Part shown: in pieces, positions 1 through 6,960 of the stretch
Position numbering within the stretch: position 1 is the stretch's first letter
Layout of the letters: each line of letters opens with the position of its first letter
Origin: an uncultured Bacteroidota bacterium
Lineage (GTDB): Bacteria; Bacteroidota; Bacteroidia; Bacteroidales; SZUA-534
Length of the DNA: 10,119 nucleotides
Assembly: GCA_937885735.1 (NCBI GenBank)
Contig: CALABN010000288.1
Location: 1 to 10,119 of the forward strand
Reading direction: 5' to 3'
Notes under the pieces: generated by a model
Databases searched by the model: none
What the model saw: only the letters and a program-made list of their open reading frames with translations
Told to the model about the DNA's origin: nothing
Program-made: the position numbers and the translations under genes

Positions 1-405
1 GCCAGAATAATAGTGACATTGGCGGTTGTGATAACGGCTATTGTGTGTGGGGGATTAAGTATAGCGCTAAGTATTTCCATATGGGGCTTTGGAAGTGCCG
101 AAAGCGAAAAATGGTTATTTATAAGGTTGCTGATGCTTGGTTTTGAACATATAAGAACTGCTGCATTTTTAATTCACGCATGTCAGGTTGTAAAGACAAT
201 GACGACTGCATTCGGCGCGATGGGACTTATATATCTGCCGATGATTGTAGCTATGCTCATTGGAGAAGACAGGATTTCCTACTTGCCGATAGGAACTGCG
301 GTACAGCATCTGGCAACCCCGGAATTACAAAACAAGTATAATATTGCGATTGGTGGAATAAAACAGTATTTAATATCGATTCCATTTTCCCTGATCTTAT
401 TATGA
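1..405 (+). CDS. C-terminal part of an unidentified membrane protein (5' end outside window)
   Basis: The frame is open from the first base to a TGA at 403-405, about 134 codons, so the gene almost certainly begins upstream; the GTG at 13 is just an in-frame codon. I do not recognise the family. Three hydrophobic stretches are visible: one near the start (VVITAIVCGGLSIALSISIW), one in the middle (MGLIYLPMIVAMLIG), and one at the very end (YLISIPFSLILL). A polar segment with several charges lies between the last two. This suggests an integral membrane protein. By eye, codon choice (many ATA, TTA and GGA, some AGA/AGG) differs from the TTG-rich neighbours, which could mean transfer. It is convergent with rfbA, whose end is abnormal. 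If the TGA is ignored, the frame stays hydrophobic for 21 more codons to a second TGA at 469, so this gene may itself be broken. Confidence 0.5.
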   Translation, partial: ARIIVTLAVVITAIVCGGLSIALSISIWGFGSAESEKWLFIRLLMLGFEHIRTAAFLIHACQVVKTMTTAFGAMGLIYLPMIVAMLIGEDRISYLPIGTAVQHLATPELQNKYNIAIGGIKQYLISIPFSLILL

Positions 406-435
406 ATACTATCAATATTAACGGCAACTCTCGTA

Positions 436-1251
436 TTATTCATTTCTTTTACCCATATCTCTGTTCCTTGATTTATAGGCAATTTCTTCAGGACAACTAA
501 CCATTAGTCCTGTGCGTTTCTGAAGAGTCTCGACAAAATTGCTTGCTTCAATCAGGCTGCTGTATGTACCTGTGTCCAGCCAGGCAAATCCGCGTCCCAT
601 AATCTCAACTTGCAGGTTCCCTTTGTCAAGGAATACCTGATTCACTGTTGTAATTTCAAGTTCGCCGCGTGCCGATGGTTTGATGTTTTTGGCAACATTC
701 ACCACTTCGTTAGGGTAGAAGTATAGGCCGACAACAGCGTAGTTCGATTTTGGCTCTTTTGGTTTTTCTTCTATTGAAATCACCTTGCCAGTGGAATCAA
801 ATTCAGCAACTCCATATCGTTCCGGGTCATTGACGTAGTAGCCGAAAACGGTTGCCTTGCCTTGTTGCTCGACGTTTTTGCGGGCATCTGCCAATTGCTC
901 GGGTAATCCATGTCCATAGAAAATGTTATCGCCAAGTACAAGGCAGACGGAATCAGAACCTATGAACTGTTCGCCTATTATGAATGCTTGAGCCAATCCG
1001 TCAGGCGAAGGCTGTTCTGCATATTCAAGGTTGAGTCCCCAATCGTTTCCATTTCCCAGTAGCCTCTTGAATCCAGGCAAATCGTGAGGAGTGGAGATTA
1101 CCAATATGTCTTTTATCCCGGCCAACATCAATACAGACAATGGATAGTATATCATTGGCTTATCGTAGATGGGCAATAGTTGCTTTGATACGCCTTTAGT
1201 TATTGGAAACAAGCGTGTTCCGCTTCCGCCTGCAAGAATGATGCCTTTCAT
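436..1251 (-). CDS. rfbA: Glucose-1-phosphate thymidylyltransferase (RmlA/RfbA), C-terminus altered
   Basis: This enzyme joins dTTP and glucose-1-phosphate to give dTDP-glucose, the first step of dTDP-rhamnose synthesis for surface polysaccharides; it is cytosolic. The nucleotidyltransferase signature is at the start (LAGGSGTRL, residues 6-14), followed by [15 protein letters not shown] (23-37), the metal-binding LGDN (106-109), EEKP (161-164) and the [10 protein letters not shown] block (220-229). Identity is secure through EEIAYK (255-260). After that the family normally continues for about 30 more residues, ending in a conserved YGQYL-type helix. Here only 11 unrelated residues follow ([11 protein letters not shown]) before TAA, giving 271 aa rather than the usual 285-295. 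None of the three frames beyond about 472 contains the missing tail. The ATG at 1251 is preceded by an A-rich leader. It is the last gene of the sugar cluster, 52 bp after wlbA. Confidence 0.9.
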   Translation of the reverse strand: MKGIILAGGSGTRLFPITKGVSKQLLPIYDKPMIYYPLSVLMLAGIKDILVISTPHDLPGFKRLLGNGNDWGLNLEYAEQPSPDGLAQAFIIGEQFIGSDSVCLVLGDNIFYGHGLPEQLADARKNVEQQGKATVFGYYVNDPERYGVAEFDSTGKVISIEEKPKEPKSNYAVVGLYFYPNEVVNVAKNIKPSARGELEITTVNQVFLDKGNLQVEIMGRGFAWLDTGTYSSLIEASNFVETLQKRTGLMVSCPEEIAYKSRNRDMGKRNE

Positions 1252-1303
1252 ATTTGATGTTTTTTGTATTTTTTGCGAATAAAAAGTTTATACAAATATC
1301 GTG

Positions 1304-2251
1304 TCATTTTTTTCTGCTTAGCAAATCAGGATGATAATCTCCGACAAGCCCCACAGGAACGGCATTTCTGATTTGGTGCGCAATTACTATGGATGGAAGC
1401 GCGTCATTTAGTCCGAATCCGTTTCCTGCCAAGATGTTTTTGTATGTTTCGGTGTGCAATTCAGTAAAGCCGTTGCTGAACTCAAATTCTTCGCCGTCAA
1501 TCAATATAGTGCGGAATGTCCGTTTGCCCTCGGCTTTAACTGCGTCGGGAATGTCGTTGTAGTCGATGCTCAGGAACCATCTGACACGTGCGTTTTTCAG
1601 GCGGAGGAACCCTGCTGCGTGATATTCGTCGCGTTCGTGAACTATGTTTTCCTGGACAGGGCCAAAAATCCACGTCAGCATATCAAAAAAGTGAATGCCA
1701 ATATTTGTGGCAACACCGCCCGATTTGCTAACGTCGCCTTTCCAAGAGTAGTGGTACCATTTGCCACGGCTTGTGAAATAACGTAGGTCGATGTCGTAGA
1801 CTTTGTTCGGGTCGCCAGCGTCAATTTTCTTTTTAAGGTCGATAATTGACTGGTGCAAACGTAGTTGCAATACTGTGTTGACTTTCTTCCCAGTCTCTTT
1901 TTCGTAATCCATTAGTGCCTCGACATTCCAAGGGTTGAGCACCAGAGGCTTTTCGCAAATTGCATCGGCACCTTGCCTCAATGCAAAACGGATATGAGAA
2001 TCGTGCAGATAGTTAGGTGTGCAGATGCTTACATAATCAATTGATGTGCCTTCGCGTTTCAACTTGTATATGTGGCGGTCGAAACGTTCAAATTCTGTAA
2101 AGAAATCAGCATTTGGAAAATAACTGTCCATAATGCCCACACTATCGAATTTATCCATTGCGGCAACCAAATTGTTACTAGTATCTTTAATTGCCTTCAA
2201 GTGTCTGACAGCAATGTAGCCTGCAGCTCCTATTAGTGCAAAGTTTTTCAT
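1304..2251 (-). CDS. wlbA: WlbA/WbpB-like UDP-N-acetylglucosaminuronate 3-dehydrogenase (Gfo/Idh/MocA family)
   Basis: This is predicted to oxidise the C3 hydroxyl of UDP-GlcNAc uronic acid with NAD(+), giving the 3-keto sugar used by the aminotransferase encoded upstream. It has 315 aa with an N-terminal Rossmann fold: ALIGAAGYIAVRH at residues 5-17, where GAAGYIA is the dinucleotide-binding loop. The family CEKPLV motif follows at 99-104 with catalytic Lys101. The second half carries GVATNIGIHFFD (179-190), with His187 in the usual acid/base position, and an ARVRWFLSID strand typical of this subfamily. The GAAGYIA-RH and SGGVATNIG-HFFD blocks separate WlbA/WbpB proteins from generic Gfo/Idh/MocA oxidoreductases. 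In better-known systems 2-oxoglutarate regenerates NAD(+) on this enzyme, linking it to the partner aminotransferase. It lies 34 bp after wlbB. The start at 2251 has no Shine-Dalgarno, as is common in this phylum. Confidence 0.85.
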   Translation of the reverse strand: MKNFALIGAAGYIAVRHLKAIKDTSNNLVAAMDKFDSVGIMDSYFPNADFFTEFERFDRHIYKLKREGTSIDYVSICTPNYLHDSHIRFALRQGADAICEKPLVLNPWNVEALMDYEKETGKKVNTVLQLRLHQSIIDLKKKIDAGDPNKVYDIDLRYFTSRGKWYHYSWKGDVSKSGGVATNIGIHFFDMLTWIFGPVQENIVHERDEYHAAGFLRLKNARVRWFLSIDYNDIPDAVKAEGKRTFRTILIDGEEFEFSNGFTELHTETYKNILAGNGFGLNDALPSIVIAHQIRNAVPVGLVGDYHPDLLSRKK

Positions 2252-2285
2252 TATTAATGTTTTTTAGTCGAAGATAATTATTGAA

Positions 2286-2864
2286 TTAGAGTTTTGTTAC
2301 TTGTTCGTCAAATAATTTGTATCGTTGTCCACTTTCAGGACATACGGCAATGTTGTTCCCGTCGAAATTCAGTTTGTGGCCGTATTCGCTAACCCAGCCA
2401 GTCTGTCGGGCTGGATTCCCCACAACCAAGGCATACGGCTTTACGTCTTTGGTTATGACTGCGCCAGCGCCTATCAGCGCATATTCGCCAATCGTATGGC
2501 CACATACAATGGTCGCGTTTGCACCAATTGATGCGCCTTTTTTTACTAATGTGGGACGATATTGGTCTTTGCGTGAAATTGCGCTTCGTGGGTTTATGAC
2601 ATTTGTGAAAACCATTGAAGGTCCAAGGAAAACGTCATCTTCGCAAGTCACGCCAGTATATATCGATACATTGTTTTGGACTTTCACATTGTTGCCAAGT
2701 ACAACGTCAGGCGAAACCACTACGTTTTGCCCAATGTTGCAATTTTGTCCGATTGTGCAGTTCTGCATTATGTGTGAAAAATGCCAGATTTTTGTGCCAC
2801 AGCCAATTGTGCAGTCATTCTCGATTATTGCCGATTCGTGTGCAAAAAAAACGTTGTCACTCAT
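2286..2864 (-). CDS. wlbB: WlbB/WbpD-like UDP-2-acetamido-3-amino-glucuronate N-acetyltransferase
   Basis: This is predicted to transfer acetyl from acetyl-CoA to the 3-amino group of UDP-GlcNAc3NA, giving the 2,3-diacetamido sugar. It has 192 aa and is dominated by a left-handed beta-helix of hexapeptide repeats, for example [31 protein letters not shown] and later [10 protein letters not shown] and [13 protein letters not shown]; such proteins work as trimers. The diagnostic insert [20 protein letters not shown] (84-103) is present, with Asn88 and the NPR motif. The end has [20 protein letters not shown] (143-162), the usual cap of WlbB/WbpD proteins. It sits between the aminotransferase (122 bp upstream) and the dehydrogenase (34 bp downstream), consistent with a single operon. 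Confidence 0.85.
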   Translation of the reverse strand: MSDNVFFAHESAIIENDCTIGCGTKIWHFSHIMQNCTIGQNCNIGQNVVVSPDVVLGNNVKVQNNVSIYTGVTCEDDVFLGPSMVFTNVINPRSAISRKDQYRPTLVKKGASIGANATIVCGHTIGEYALIGAGAVITKDVKPYALVVGNPARQTGWVSEYGHKLNFDGNNIAVCPESGQRYKLFDEQVTKL

Positions 2865-2933
2865 ATTTGATTTTTATTTGTTTCAGTTTGCCATATCCAC
2901 GCGTTGGCGGTCATTTCGTTAGCAAGACATTGT

Positions 2934-2971
2934 TGAATGATTTTGTTATGTGAAAATATAAAAATCATTCA
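2934..2971. repeat. 11-bp inverted repeat in the wlbC-wlbB gap
   Basis: The arms TGAATGATTTT (2934-2944) and AAAATCATTCA (2961-2971) are perfectly complementary around a 16-base AT-rich loop. The repeat lies just after the wlbC stop and about 70 bp before wlbB. It lacks a T-run on the minus strand, so it is not a standard terminator. It could be a processing or stability hairpin in the operon mRNA. Confidence 0.5.
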
Positions 2972-2986
2972 TTGTTTCAATCTGTG

Positions 2987-4120
2987 TTATTTGCGTTCAA
3001 AAAACAACCCGATAGCCGACGTGATTCGCTCAATCTGCTCGTCGTCCAGTTCCGTGTGCATTGGTAACGAAAGAACCTCATTGCATAGTGTTTCAGATAT
3101 GTCAAATTTTTGTTCTGCATTTACGTAAGGTTCAAAAGCCTTTTGCTTGTGAAGCGGAATGGGGTAGTAAACCATATTTGGTATTCCATGTTCATCAAGA
3201 TGTTTTTTCAGTGCATCACGTTTCCCGTTTTTAACTTTTATAGTGTATTGGTGGAAAATATGATTGGTGAAATCTGCAGTCACGGGTGTTTCAATATCGC
3301 TGATTTCTGACAGCGCCTTGTTGTATTTTGATGCGGAAAATCGTCTTGCCTTGTTGTATTCGTCAAGATGAGGCAATTTGACTCTCAATATCGATGCTTG
3401 AATGGTGTCAAGTCTAGAATTTACACCAATCATATCGTGGTGATAGCGGACTTTCATTCCGTGATTGGTAATGAAACGTATTTGTTCAGCCAGTTTGTCA
3501 TCGTCAGTGAACAATGCACCGCCGTCGCCGTAGCATCCAAGGTTTTTTGAAGGGAAGAACGATGTACAGCCAATGTTGCCCATTGTGCCTGCTTTCTTTT
3601 TTACGCCATTGCTGAAAGTGAATTCGGCGCCCAGGCCTTGTGCTGTGTCTTCCACTACAAACAGATTGTTGTCATTTGCTATTTGCAAAAGTGCTTCCAT
3701 ATTTGCGCATTGACCGAAAAGATGGACAGGAACAATGGCTTTGGTCTTTGGCGTGATAGCCTTTTTTACTGATTCTATGTCAATGTTGAATGTCTTTGGG
3801 TCGACGTCGACAAGAATAGGTGTCAGTCCGAGCAATGCAATTACTTCAACAGTGGCAATGAACGTAAAGTTGGTTGTGATTACTTCGTCGCCACGTTTCA
3901 GTCCTAAAGCCATAAGTGCTACCTGCAAGGCGTCGGTGCCGTTACCGCAGGCTATTACATTCTTGACATTTAGATATTTAGCCAATTCCGATTCAAAGGA
4001 CTTCACATCGTTGCCTTTCACAAATTGGCAACTGTCAATCACATTATGAATTGCGTTGTCAATTTCTGGTTTAATTTTTTCATATTGACCCCTTAGGTCA
4101 ACCATACACAATGGCTTCAT
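2987..4120 (-). CDS. wlbC: WlbC/WbpE-like PLP-dependent UDP-sugar 3-aminotransferase (DegT/DnrJ/EryC1/StrS family)
   Basis: This is predicted to move an amino group from glutamate to the 3-keto UDP-GlcNAc uronic acid made by WlbA. It has 377 aa, normal for the family. The family landmarks are the phosphate-binding loop CGNGTDAL (58-65), VEDTAQGLGA (156-165) with the PLP-ring Asp158, and SFFPSKNLGCYGDGGA (187-202), where Lys192 is the Schiff-base lysine. NSRLD and MVYYPIPLH motifs follow near the C-terminus. The paired WlbA- and WlbB-type genes make the 3-amino-uronate pathway the best guess over other DegT sugar aminotransferases such as perosamine synthase. It is first in the cluster and follows rny by 69 bp across a hairpin. 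I saw no convincing promoter in that gap, so read-through from rny is possible. Confidence 0.85.
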   Translation of the reverse strand: MKPLCMVDLRGQYEKIKPEIDNAIHNVIDSCQFVKGNDVKSFESELAKYLNVKNVIACGNGTDALQVALMALGLKRGDEVITTNFTFIATVEVIALLGLTPILVDVDPKTFNIDIESVKKAITPKTKAIVPVHLFGQCANMEALLQIANDNNLFVVEDTAQGLGAEFTFSNGVKKKAGTMGNIGCTSFFPSKNLGCYGDGGALFTDDDKLAEQIRFITNHGMKVRYHHDMIGVNSRLDTIQASILRVKLPHLDEYNKARRFSASKYNKALSEISDIETPVTADFTNHIFHQYTIKVKNGKRDALKKHLDEHGIPNMVYYPIPLHKQKAFEPYVNAEQKFDISETLCNEVLSLPMHTELDDEQIERITSAIGLFFERK

Positions 4121-4143
4121 AACTATATGTTTATAAATGTTTA

Positions 4144-4164
4144 GAGCCGATGTTTAGTCGGCTC
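4144..4164 (-). terminator. Hairpin between rny and wlbC, possible weak terminator
   Basis: The perfect 7-bp arms GAGCCGA and TCGGCTC are separated by a 7-base loop, and flanking AAA/TTT bases can lengthen the stem. It begins about 25 bp after the rny stop. On the minus strand the following bases are AT-rich but lack a clean T-run, so it may be a partial terminator or attenuator that allows some read-through into the sugar genes. Confidence 0.45.
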
Positions 4165-4189
4165 AAACAATTAATTTTATGCTATGTTT

Positions 4190-5728
4190 TTATTTCGCAT
4201 AACTTACAGCGCGAGTCTCGCGGATGACAGTAATCCTTATTTGTCCAGGATAAGTCATCTCGTCTTGAATCTTTTTGGCAATGTCGAATGACAGTGATTC
4301 TGCATCGGCATCGCTTACCTTCTCGCTACCTACAATCACACGCAACTCACGGCCAGCCTGAATAGCGTATGTCTTAAGTACGCCAGGATAAGACAGAGCC
4401 AAGTCTTCAAGTTCTTTCAGACGCTTGATGTATGATTCAACCACTTCGCGGCGGGCACCTGGACGGGCACCTGAAATGGCGTCGCAAATCTGAACGATAG
4501 GAGCAATGAGTGTTTGCATTTCCACTTCATCGTGGTGAGCGCCAATGGCATTGCAGATATCTGGCTTTTCCTTGTATTTTTCAGCAAGGTTCATACCCAA
4601 TATTGCGTGTGGCAACTCTGGCTCATCGTCAGGCACTTTGCCAATATCGTGTAGCAGACCAGCACGTTTTGCGGCTTTTGGATTCAATCCAAGTTCCGAA
4701 GCCATTATGGCGGCCAAGTTGGCTACTTCGCGTGAGTGTTGCAACAGGTTTTGTCCGTATGATGAGCGGTATTTCATCTTGCCAATCAAACGGATAAGTT
4801 CAGGATGCAATCCGTGTATGCCAAGGTCTATGGCAGTGCGCTTGCCAGTTTCAATCATTTCTTCTTCCACCATTTTTTGTGTCTTTGCCACAATTTCCTC
4901 AATGCGTGCAGGGTGGATGCGGCCGTCGGTTACCAATTGGTGTAGGGCCAGGCGTGCCACCTCGCGGCGTACAGGGTCGAATGCTGAAAGGATGATTGCT
5001 TCAGGGGTGTCGTCAACGATGATTTCAACACCAGTGGCGGCCTCGAGGGCGCGGATGTTTCTGCCTTCACGTCCGATGATGCGTCCTTTGATGTCGTCAT
5101 TCTCAATATGGAATACAGTCACTGAATTTTCAATGGCTTGTTCCGAAGCGACGCGTTGAATGGTTTGTAGAATGATGCGTTTTGCCTCTTTGTTTGCTGA
5201 CAGTCGGGCCTCGTCCATTATCTCATTTATTTCAGACATAGCTTGAGTGCGAGCTTCAGCTTTCAACGAGTCCATAAGCTGGTTCTTCGCTTCTTCTACA
5301 GATATGCCAGAAATAGATACAAGTTGTTCAACTTGTTGTTTGTGGACTTTGTCAAGTTCCTCGTTTTTCTTTTCTGCGATTTCAAGTTGAGCGGTAAGGC
5401 TGTCTTTCAAAGTGTCAACTTCCTTTTTCTTGCGGTTGTATTCCTCAATTTGGTGGTTGATGCCTGCTTCCTTTTGTTTCAGTTTGTTTTCTGCCGCGGC
5501 AACCTTGTTGTTTCTCTCGTTGATGACTTTTTCGTGTTCAGCCTTTAGTTGCAGAAATTTTTCCTTTGCTTGAAGAGCCTTTTCCTTCTTTATCATTTCT
5601 GCTTCGGCTTCAGCCTCTTGCACCAACCGTGTTGTTTTTTTCTTCAATGCAATCTTCAGTATTATGAATGCTATCACAAATCCAACAATTACTGATATGA
5701 TTGCAATAATTAATAATTGCTTATCCAT
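4190..5728 (-). CDS. rny: Ribonuclease Y
   Basis: A membrane-anchored endoribonuclease that starts mRNA decay and processing. The frame is open from 5764, but I chose the ATG at 5728 (MDKQLL), which gives 512 aa and puts the membrane helix at the N-terminus as in the family. Domains in order: one transmembrane segment (about 5-28); a long charged coiled coil rich in Lys, Glu and Gln (about 30-165); a KH RNA-binding domain with [15 protein letters not shown] (about 215-229); and an HD domain with His331 (LLQHSREVA) and the metal-binding HDIGK at 360-364, then GAHHDE. The C-terminus carries [11 protein letters not shown], usual for RNase Y. It lies directly downstream of the 6S-like RNA and zapA. 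The extra 12 residues of the longer frame fall in the U-tract and leader and look non-coding. Confidence 0.95.
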   Translation of the reverse strand: MDKQLLIIAIISVIVGFVIAFIILKIALKKKTTRLVQEAEAEAEMIKKEKALQAKEKFLQLKAEHEKVINERNNKVAAAENKLKQKEAGINHQIEEYNRKKKEVDTLKDSLTAQLEIAEKKNEELDKVHKQQVEQLVSISGISVEEAKNQLMDSLKAEARTQAMSEINEIMDEARLSANKEAKRIILQTIQRVASEQAIENSVTVFHIENDDIKGRIIGREGRNIRALEAATGVEIIVDDTPEAIILSAFDPVRREVARLALHQLVTDGRIHPARIEEIVAKTQKMVEEEMIETGKRTAIDLGIHGLHPELIRLIGKMKYRSSYGQNLLQHSREVANLAAIMASELGLNPKAAKRAGLLHDIGKVPDDEPELPHAILGMNLAEKYKEKPDICNAIGAHHDEVEMQTLIAPIVQICDAISGARPGARREVVESYIKRLKELEDLALSYPGVLKTYAIQAGRELRVIVGSEKVSDADAESLSFDIAKKIQDEMTYPGQIRITVIRETRAVSYAK

Positions 5729-5750
5729 ATAGTTTGTAATGTTTATAAAT

Positions 5751-5940
5751 AAAAAAAACCACACCGGAAAGTATTTGTGAAAACTCCTATAATAATATAG
5801 GCGGAGATGCGGCGATTGTTTCTTACTTCCACTGAACCCGAAGGTTCCGTCTTGCGACGGTGAGGCCTGTCTTACGCAATAATAAACGCAACCCCTAAAA
5901 ATTTTAGTGTTGAGTTTCCCAAACTATTCCAAACCGGTGC
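5751..5940 (-). ncRNA. ssrS: 6S RNA (probable)
   Basis: The gap between zapA and rny folds, on the minus strand, into a long rod like 6S RNA, which binds the housekeeping RNA polymerase by mimicking an open promoter. The 5' end GCACCGG (5940-5934) pairs with CCGGUGU (5767-5761). Inside it GUUUG (5924-5920) pairs with CAAAU (5777-5773), and GGAAACUC (5919-5912) with GAGUUUUC (5786-5779). An open region of 16 nt on each strand follows (5911-5896 and 5802-5787), the expected central bubble; its 3' strand can form the hairpin CCUAUA-UUAU-UAUAGG, a known feature of many 6S RNAs. The next arm pairs GGGGUUGCG (5895-5887) with CGCAUCUCC (5811-5803), and the far end carries a GCAA-loop and a UUCG-loop hairpin. 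The stem region is about 180 nt, the family size, and is followed by GG and eight U residues. The zapA neighbour matches the proteobacterial zapA-ssrS arrangement. No clear promoter was seen, so it may be processed from the zapA transcript. Confidence 0.78.
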
Positions 5941-5983
5941 GGTTATTTATTCGGTTTATATTTAAAAGAACTCGTTGTTATTC

Positions 5984-6271
5984 TTAATCATTTAGTAAAG
6001 ATGACAACTGGTTGTCAAGTTTGCTTAATTCTTCAATAACTGGCAGTACTTCAAAGTGCTCTTCGCTTTCAACAACGTGTGTTGCAAACTGTAGGGCAAC
6101 CATTGCCAAGAAGTCCTGGCCATCTTTGTTGTTATACAATTGCTTGTATTGGGCAATCGTATCGTTTATCTTTTTTGCAGCCTTCCTTATTTTCTCCTCA
6201 TCATTGCGATTAATCTTAATAGGATATGACCTGTCACAAAGGTTGATATTTATTGTAAATTCGTTATCCAT
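5984..6271 (-). CDS. zapA: Cell division protein ZapA
   Basis: A small cytosolic protein that binds and bundles FtsZ filaments at the division site. It has 95 aa. The N-terminal half has the ZapA pattern: a short beta region (FTININLCDRSYPIKI), then a basic/acidic helix (EEKIRKAAKKINDTIAQY). The second half is a predicted coiled-coil helix containing the family stretch DFLAMVALQFATHVV (about 53-67). It starts 12 bp after the small coiled-coil gene, and the two probably share the promoter at 6591-6621. The 6S-like RNA follows the stop by about 43 bp. Confidence 0.9.
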   Translation of the reverse strand: MDNEFTININLCDRSYPIKINRNDEEKIRKAAKKINDTIAQYKQLYNNKDGQDFLAMVALQFATHVVESEEHFEVLPVIEELSKLDNQLSSLLND

Positions 6272-6283
6272 TAAAATTAATTT

Positions 6284-6574
6284 TTATCGGTTCAATAGGG
6301 CGATGCAATTATCAATCTCCCGCACTATTTTATTTATCTTGTTTTTAGCCTCTTGCGGATTGTTGTCGCTTGCGGCCAAAAATGTATTTGCTAGCTGTTG
6401 TGTATTCTGTTCTTTTTTGTTGTCTGACAATTCTTTTTCCTTCGCTTCCAATTTCTGCTTCAGATTGGCATTCTCTTCAGCCAATTTCACGTTCTCATCC
6501 TTGAGCAACTTGTACTTTCCCACAAGTTTCTCAAACTTGAGTTTGAACGATTCGATTAGTTGTGTTGATTCCAT
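6284..6574 (-). CDS. Small coiled-coil protein upstream of zapA (ZapB-like, function unproven)
   Basis: A 96-aa protein made almost entirely of charged heptad-like sequence (KYKLLKDENVKLAEENANLK, about 20-39), then a Gln/Asn/Ala-rich middle and a conserved-looking end (KNKINKIVREIDNCIALLNR). There is no signal peptide or membrane segment. As I recall, proteins of this size and shape sit in front of zapA across Bacteroidetes, which suggests a division role comparable to the ZapB coiled coil, but no catalytic or binding motif proves it. It is the first gene after a consensus promoter, with a leader of only about a dozen bases, and overlaps nothing. Confidence 0.75.
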   Translation of the reverse strand: MESTQLIESFKLKFEKLVGKYKLLKDENVKLAEENANLKQKLEAKEKELSDNKKEQNTQQLANTFLAASDNNPQEAKNKINKIVREIDNCIALLNR

Positions 6575-6590
6575 TCAGCAAAAATTTCCA

Positions 6591-6621
6591 CAAAATTAGC
6601 ATTGCTTTTATTTTTTACAAA
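6591..6621 (-). promoter_or_regulatory. Bacteroidetes-type promoter for the coiled-coil gene/zapA operon
   Basis: On the minus strand, the -33 box TTTG (6621-6618) is followed by exactly 19 bases and then the -7 box TAATTTTG (6598-6591), an exact match to TAnnTTTG. Transcription would start near 6585-6588, leaving a very short leader before the ATG at 6574. Confidence 0.75.
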
Positions 6622-6933
6622 TGAAATTGTATTGCTTTGACTCTAATTGTTGGTTGGCAATGAAATAATTTTTCCGACAATCTTTTTTATGTGGGCTTCA
6701 TAAATTGATTTCGATAGATTTTTGAATTTTTATCGAGTAGACTTATGAACGCAAGAAGAATACAGTGTGGACACTGTTGGTGCCTGGCAACCATAAAGAT
6801 ACCGATATAAAACAAAAAGCGCCGAAAAGTTCATATAGCCCATTTTGTTATATATTTTTTTTAAATGGTGAATTTATAGAACTCGCCTTATATGTTGTTG
6901 AAAACTTAAAATGCAGGTGTGTTTTTGTTTTTC
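6622..6933. other. Divergent intergenic stretch without a convincing gene
   Basis: Most of the space between the divergent zapA-operon and dnaX promoters is AT-rich DNA. The only open frames are short, start at GTG or similar, and have compositions unlike a protein. The notable item is a near-perfect palindrome at 6762-6777. Confidence 0.6.
6762..6777. repeat. 16-bp palindrome, operator-like
   Basis: ACAGTGT (6762-6768), a GG centre, and ACACTGT (6771-6777) form perfect 7-bp arms. It lies about 160 bp upstream of the dnaX -7 box and 140 bp upstream of the zapA-operon promoter. This is a shape typical of a dimeric regulator site, but no regulator is suggested by the sequence. Confidence 0.4.
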
Positions 6934-6941
6934 TATATTTG
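6934..6941 (+). promoter_or_regulatory. Putative -7 box of the dnaX promoter
   Basis: TATATTTG is an exact TAnnTTTG match, 19 bp before the dnaX ATG. The expected -33 TTTG is not found at 19-21 bp upstream, so this promoter is weaker or depends on other contacts. The implied leader is only about 15 nt. Confidence 0.5.
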
Positions 6942-6960
6942 CCAACACTATTGAGTTGAA

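Noticed and set aside
403..471. TGA recoded as a sense codon
   Set aside because: wlbA and the dnaX zero frame end with TGA at sensible positions, so standard code 11 applies.
279..482. 67-codon minus-strand frame overlapping the rfbA end
   Set aside because: Tested as a possible frameshifted rfbA tail, but it has none of the expected C-terminal motifs.
2317..2922. 201-codon plus-strand open frame opposite wlbB
   Set aside because: It is the antisense shadow of a well-identified hexapeptide acetyltransferase gene.
4545..5159. 204-codon plus-strand open frame opposite rny
   Set aside because: Antisense to the KH and HD domains of RNase Y; Ser/Arg-rich composition is typical of a shadow frame.
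5728..5764. Extended RNase Y start at 5764
   Set aside because: It would put a 12-residue extension over the T-tract after the 6S-like RNA; the ATG at 5728 fits the family.
5887..5940. Promoter inside the zapA-rny gap (TTTG followed by TAAAATTT)
   Set aside because: Spacing of 23 and an imperfect -7 box, and the bases are better explained as the closing stem and bubble of the 6S-like RNA.
6765..6959. Small plus-strand open frame of 64 codons before dnaX
   Set aside because: Non-ATG start, no family resemblance, overlaps the dnaX promoter, composition looks random.
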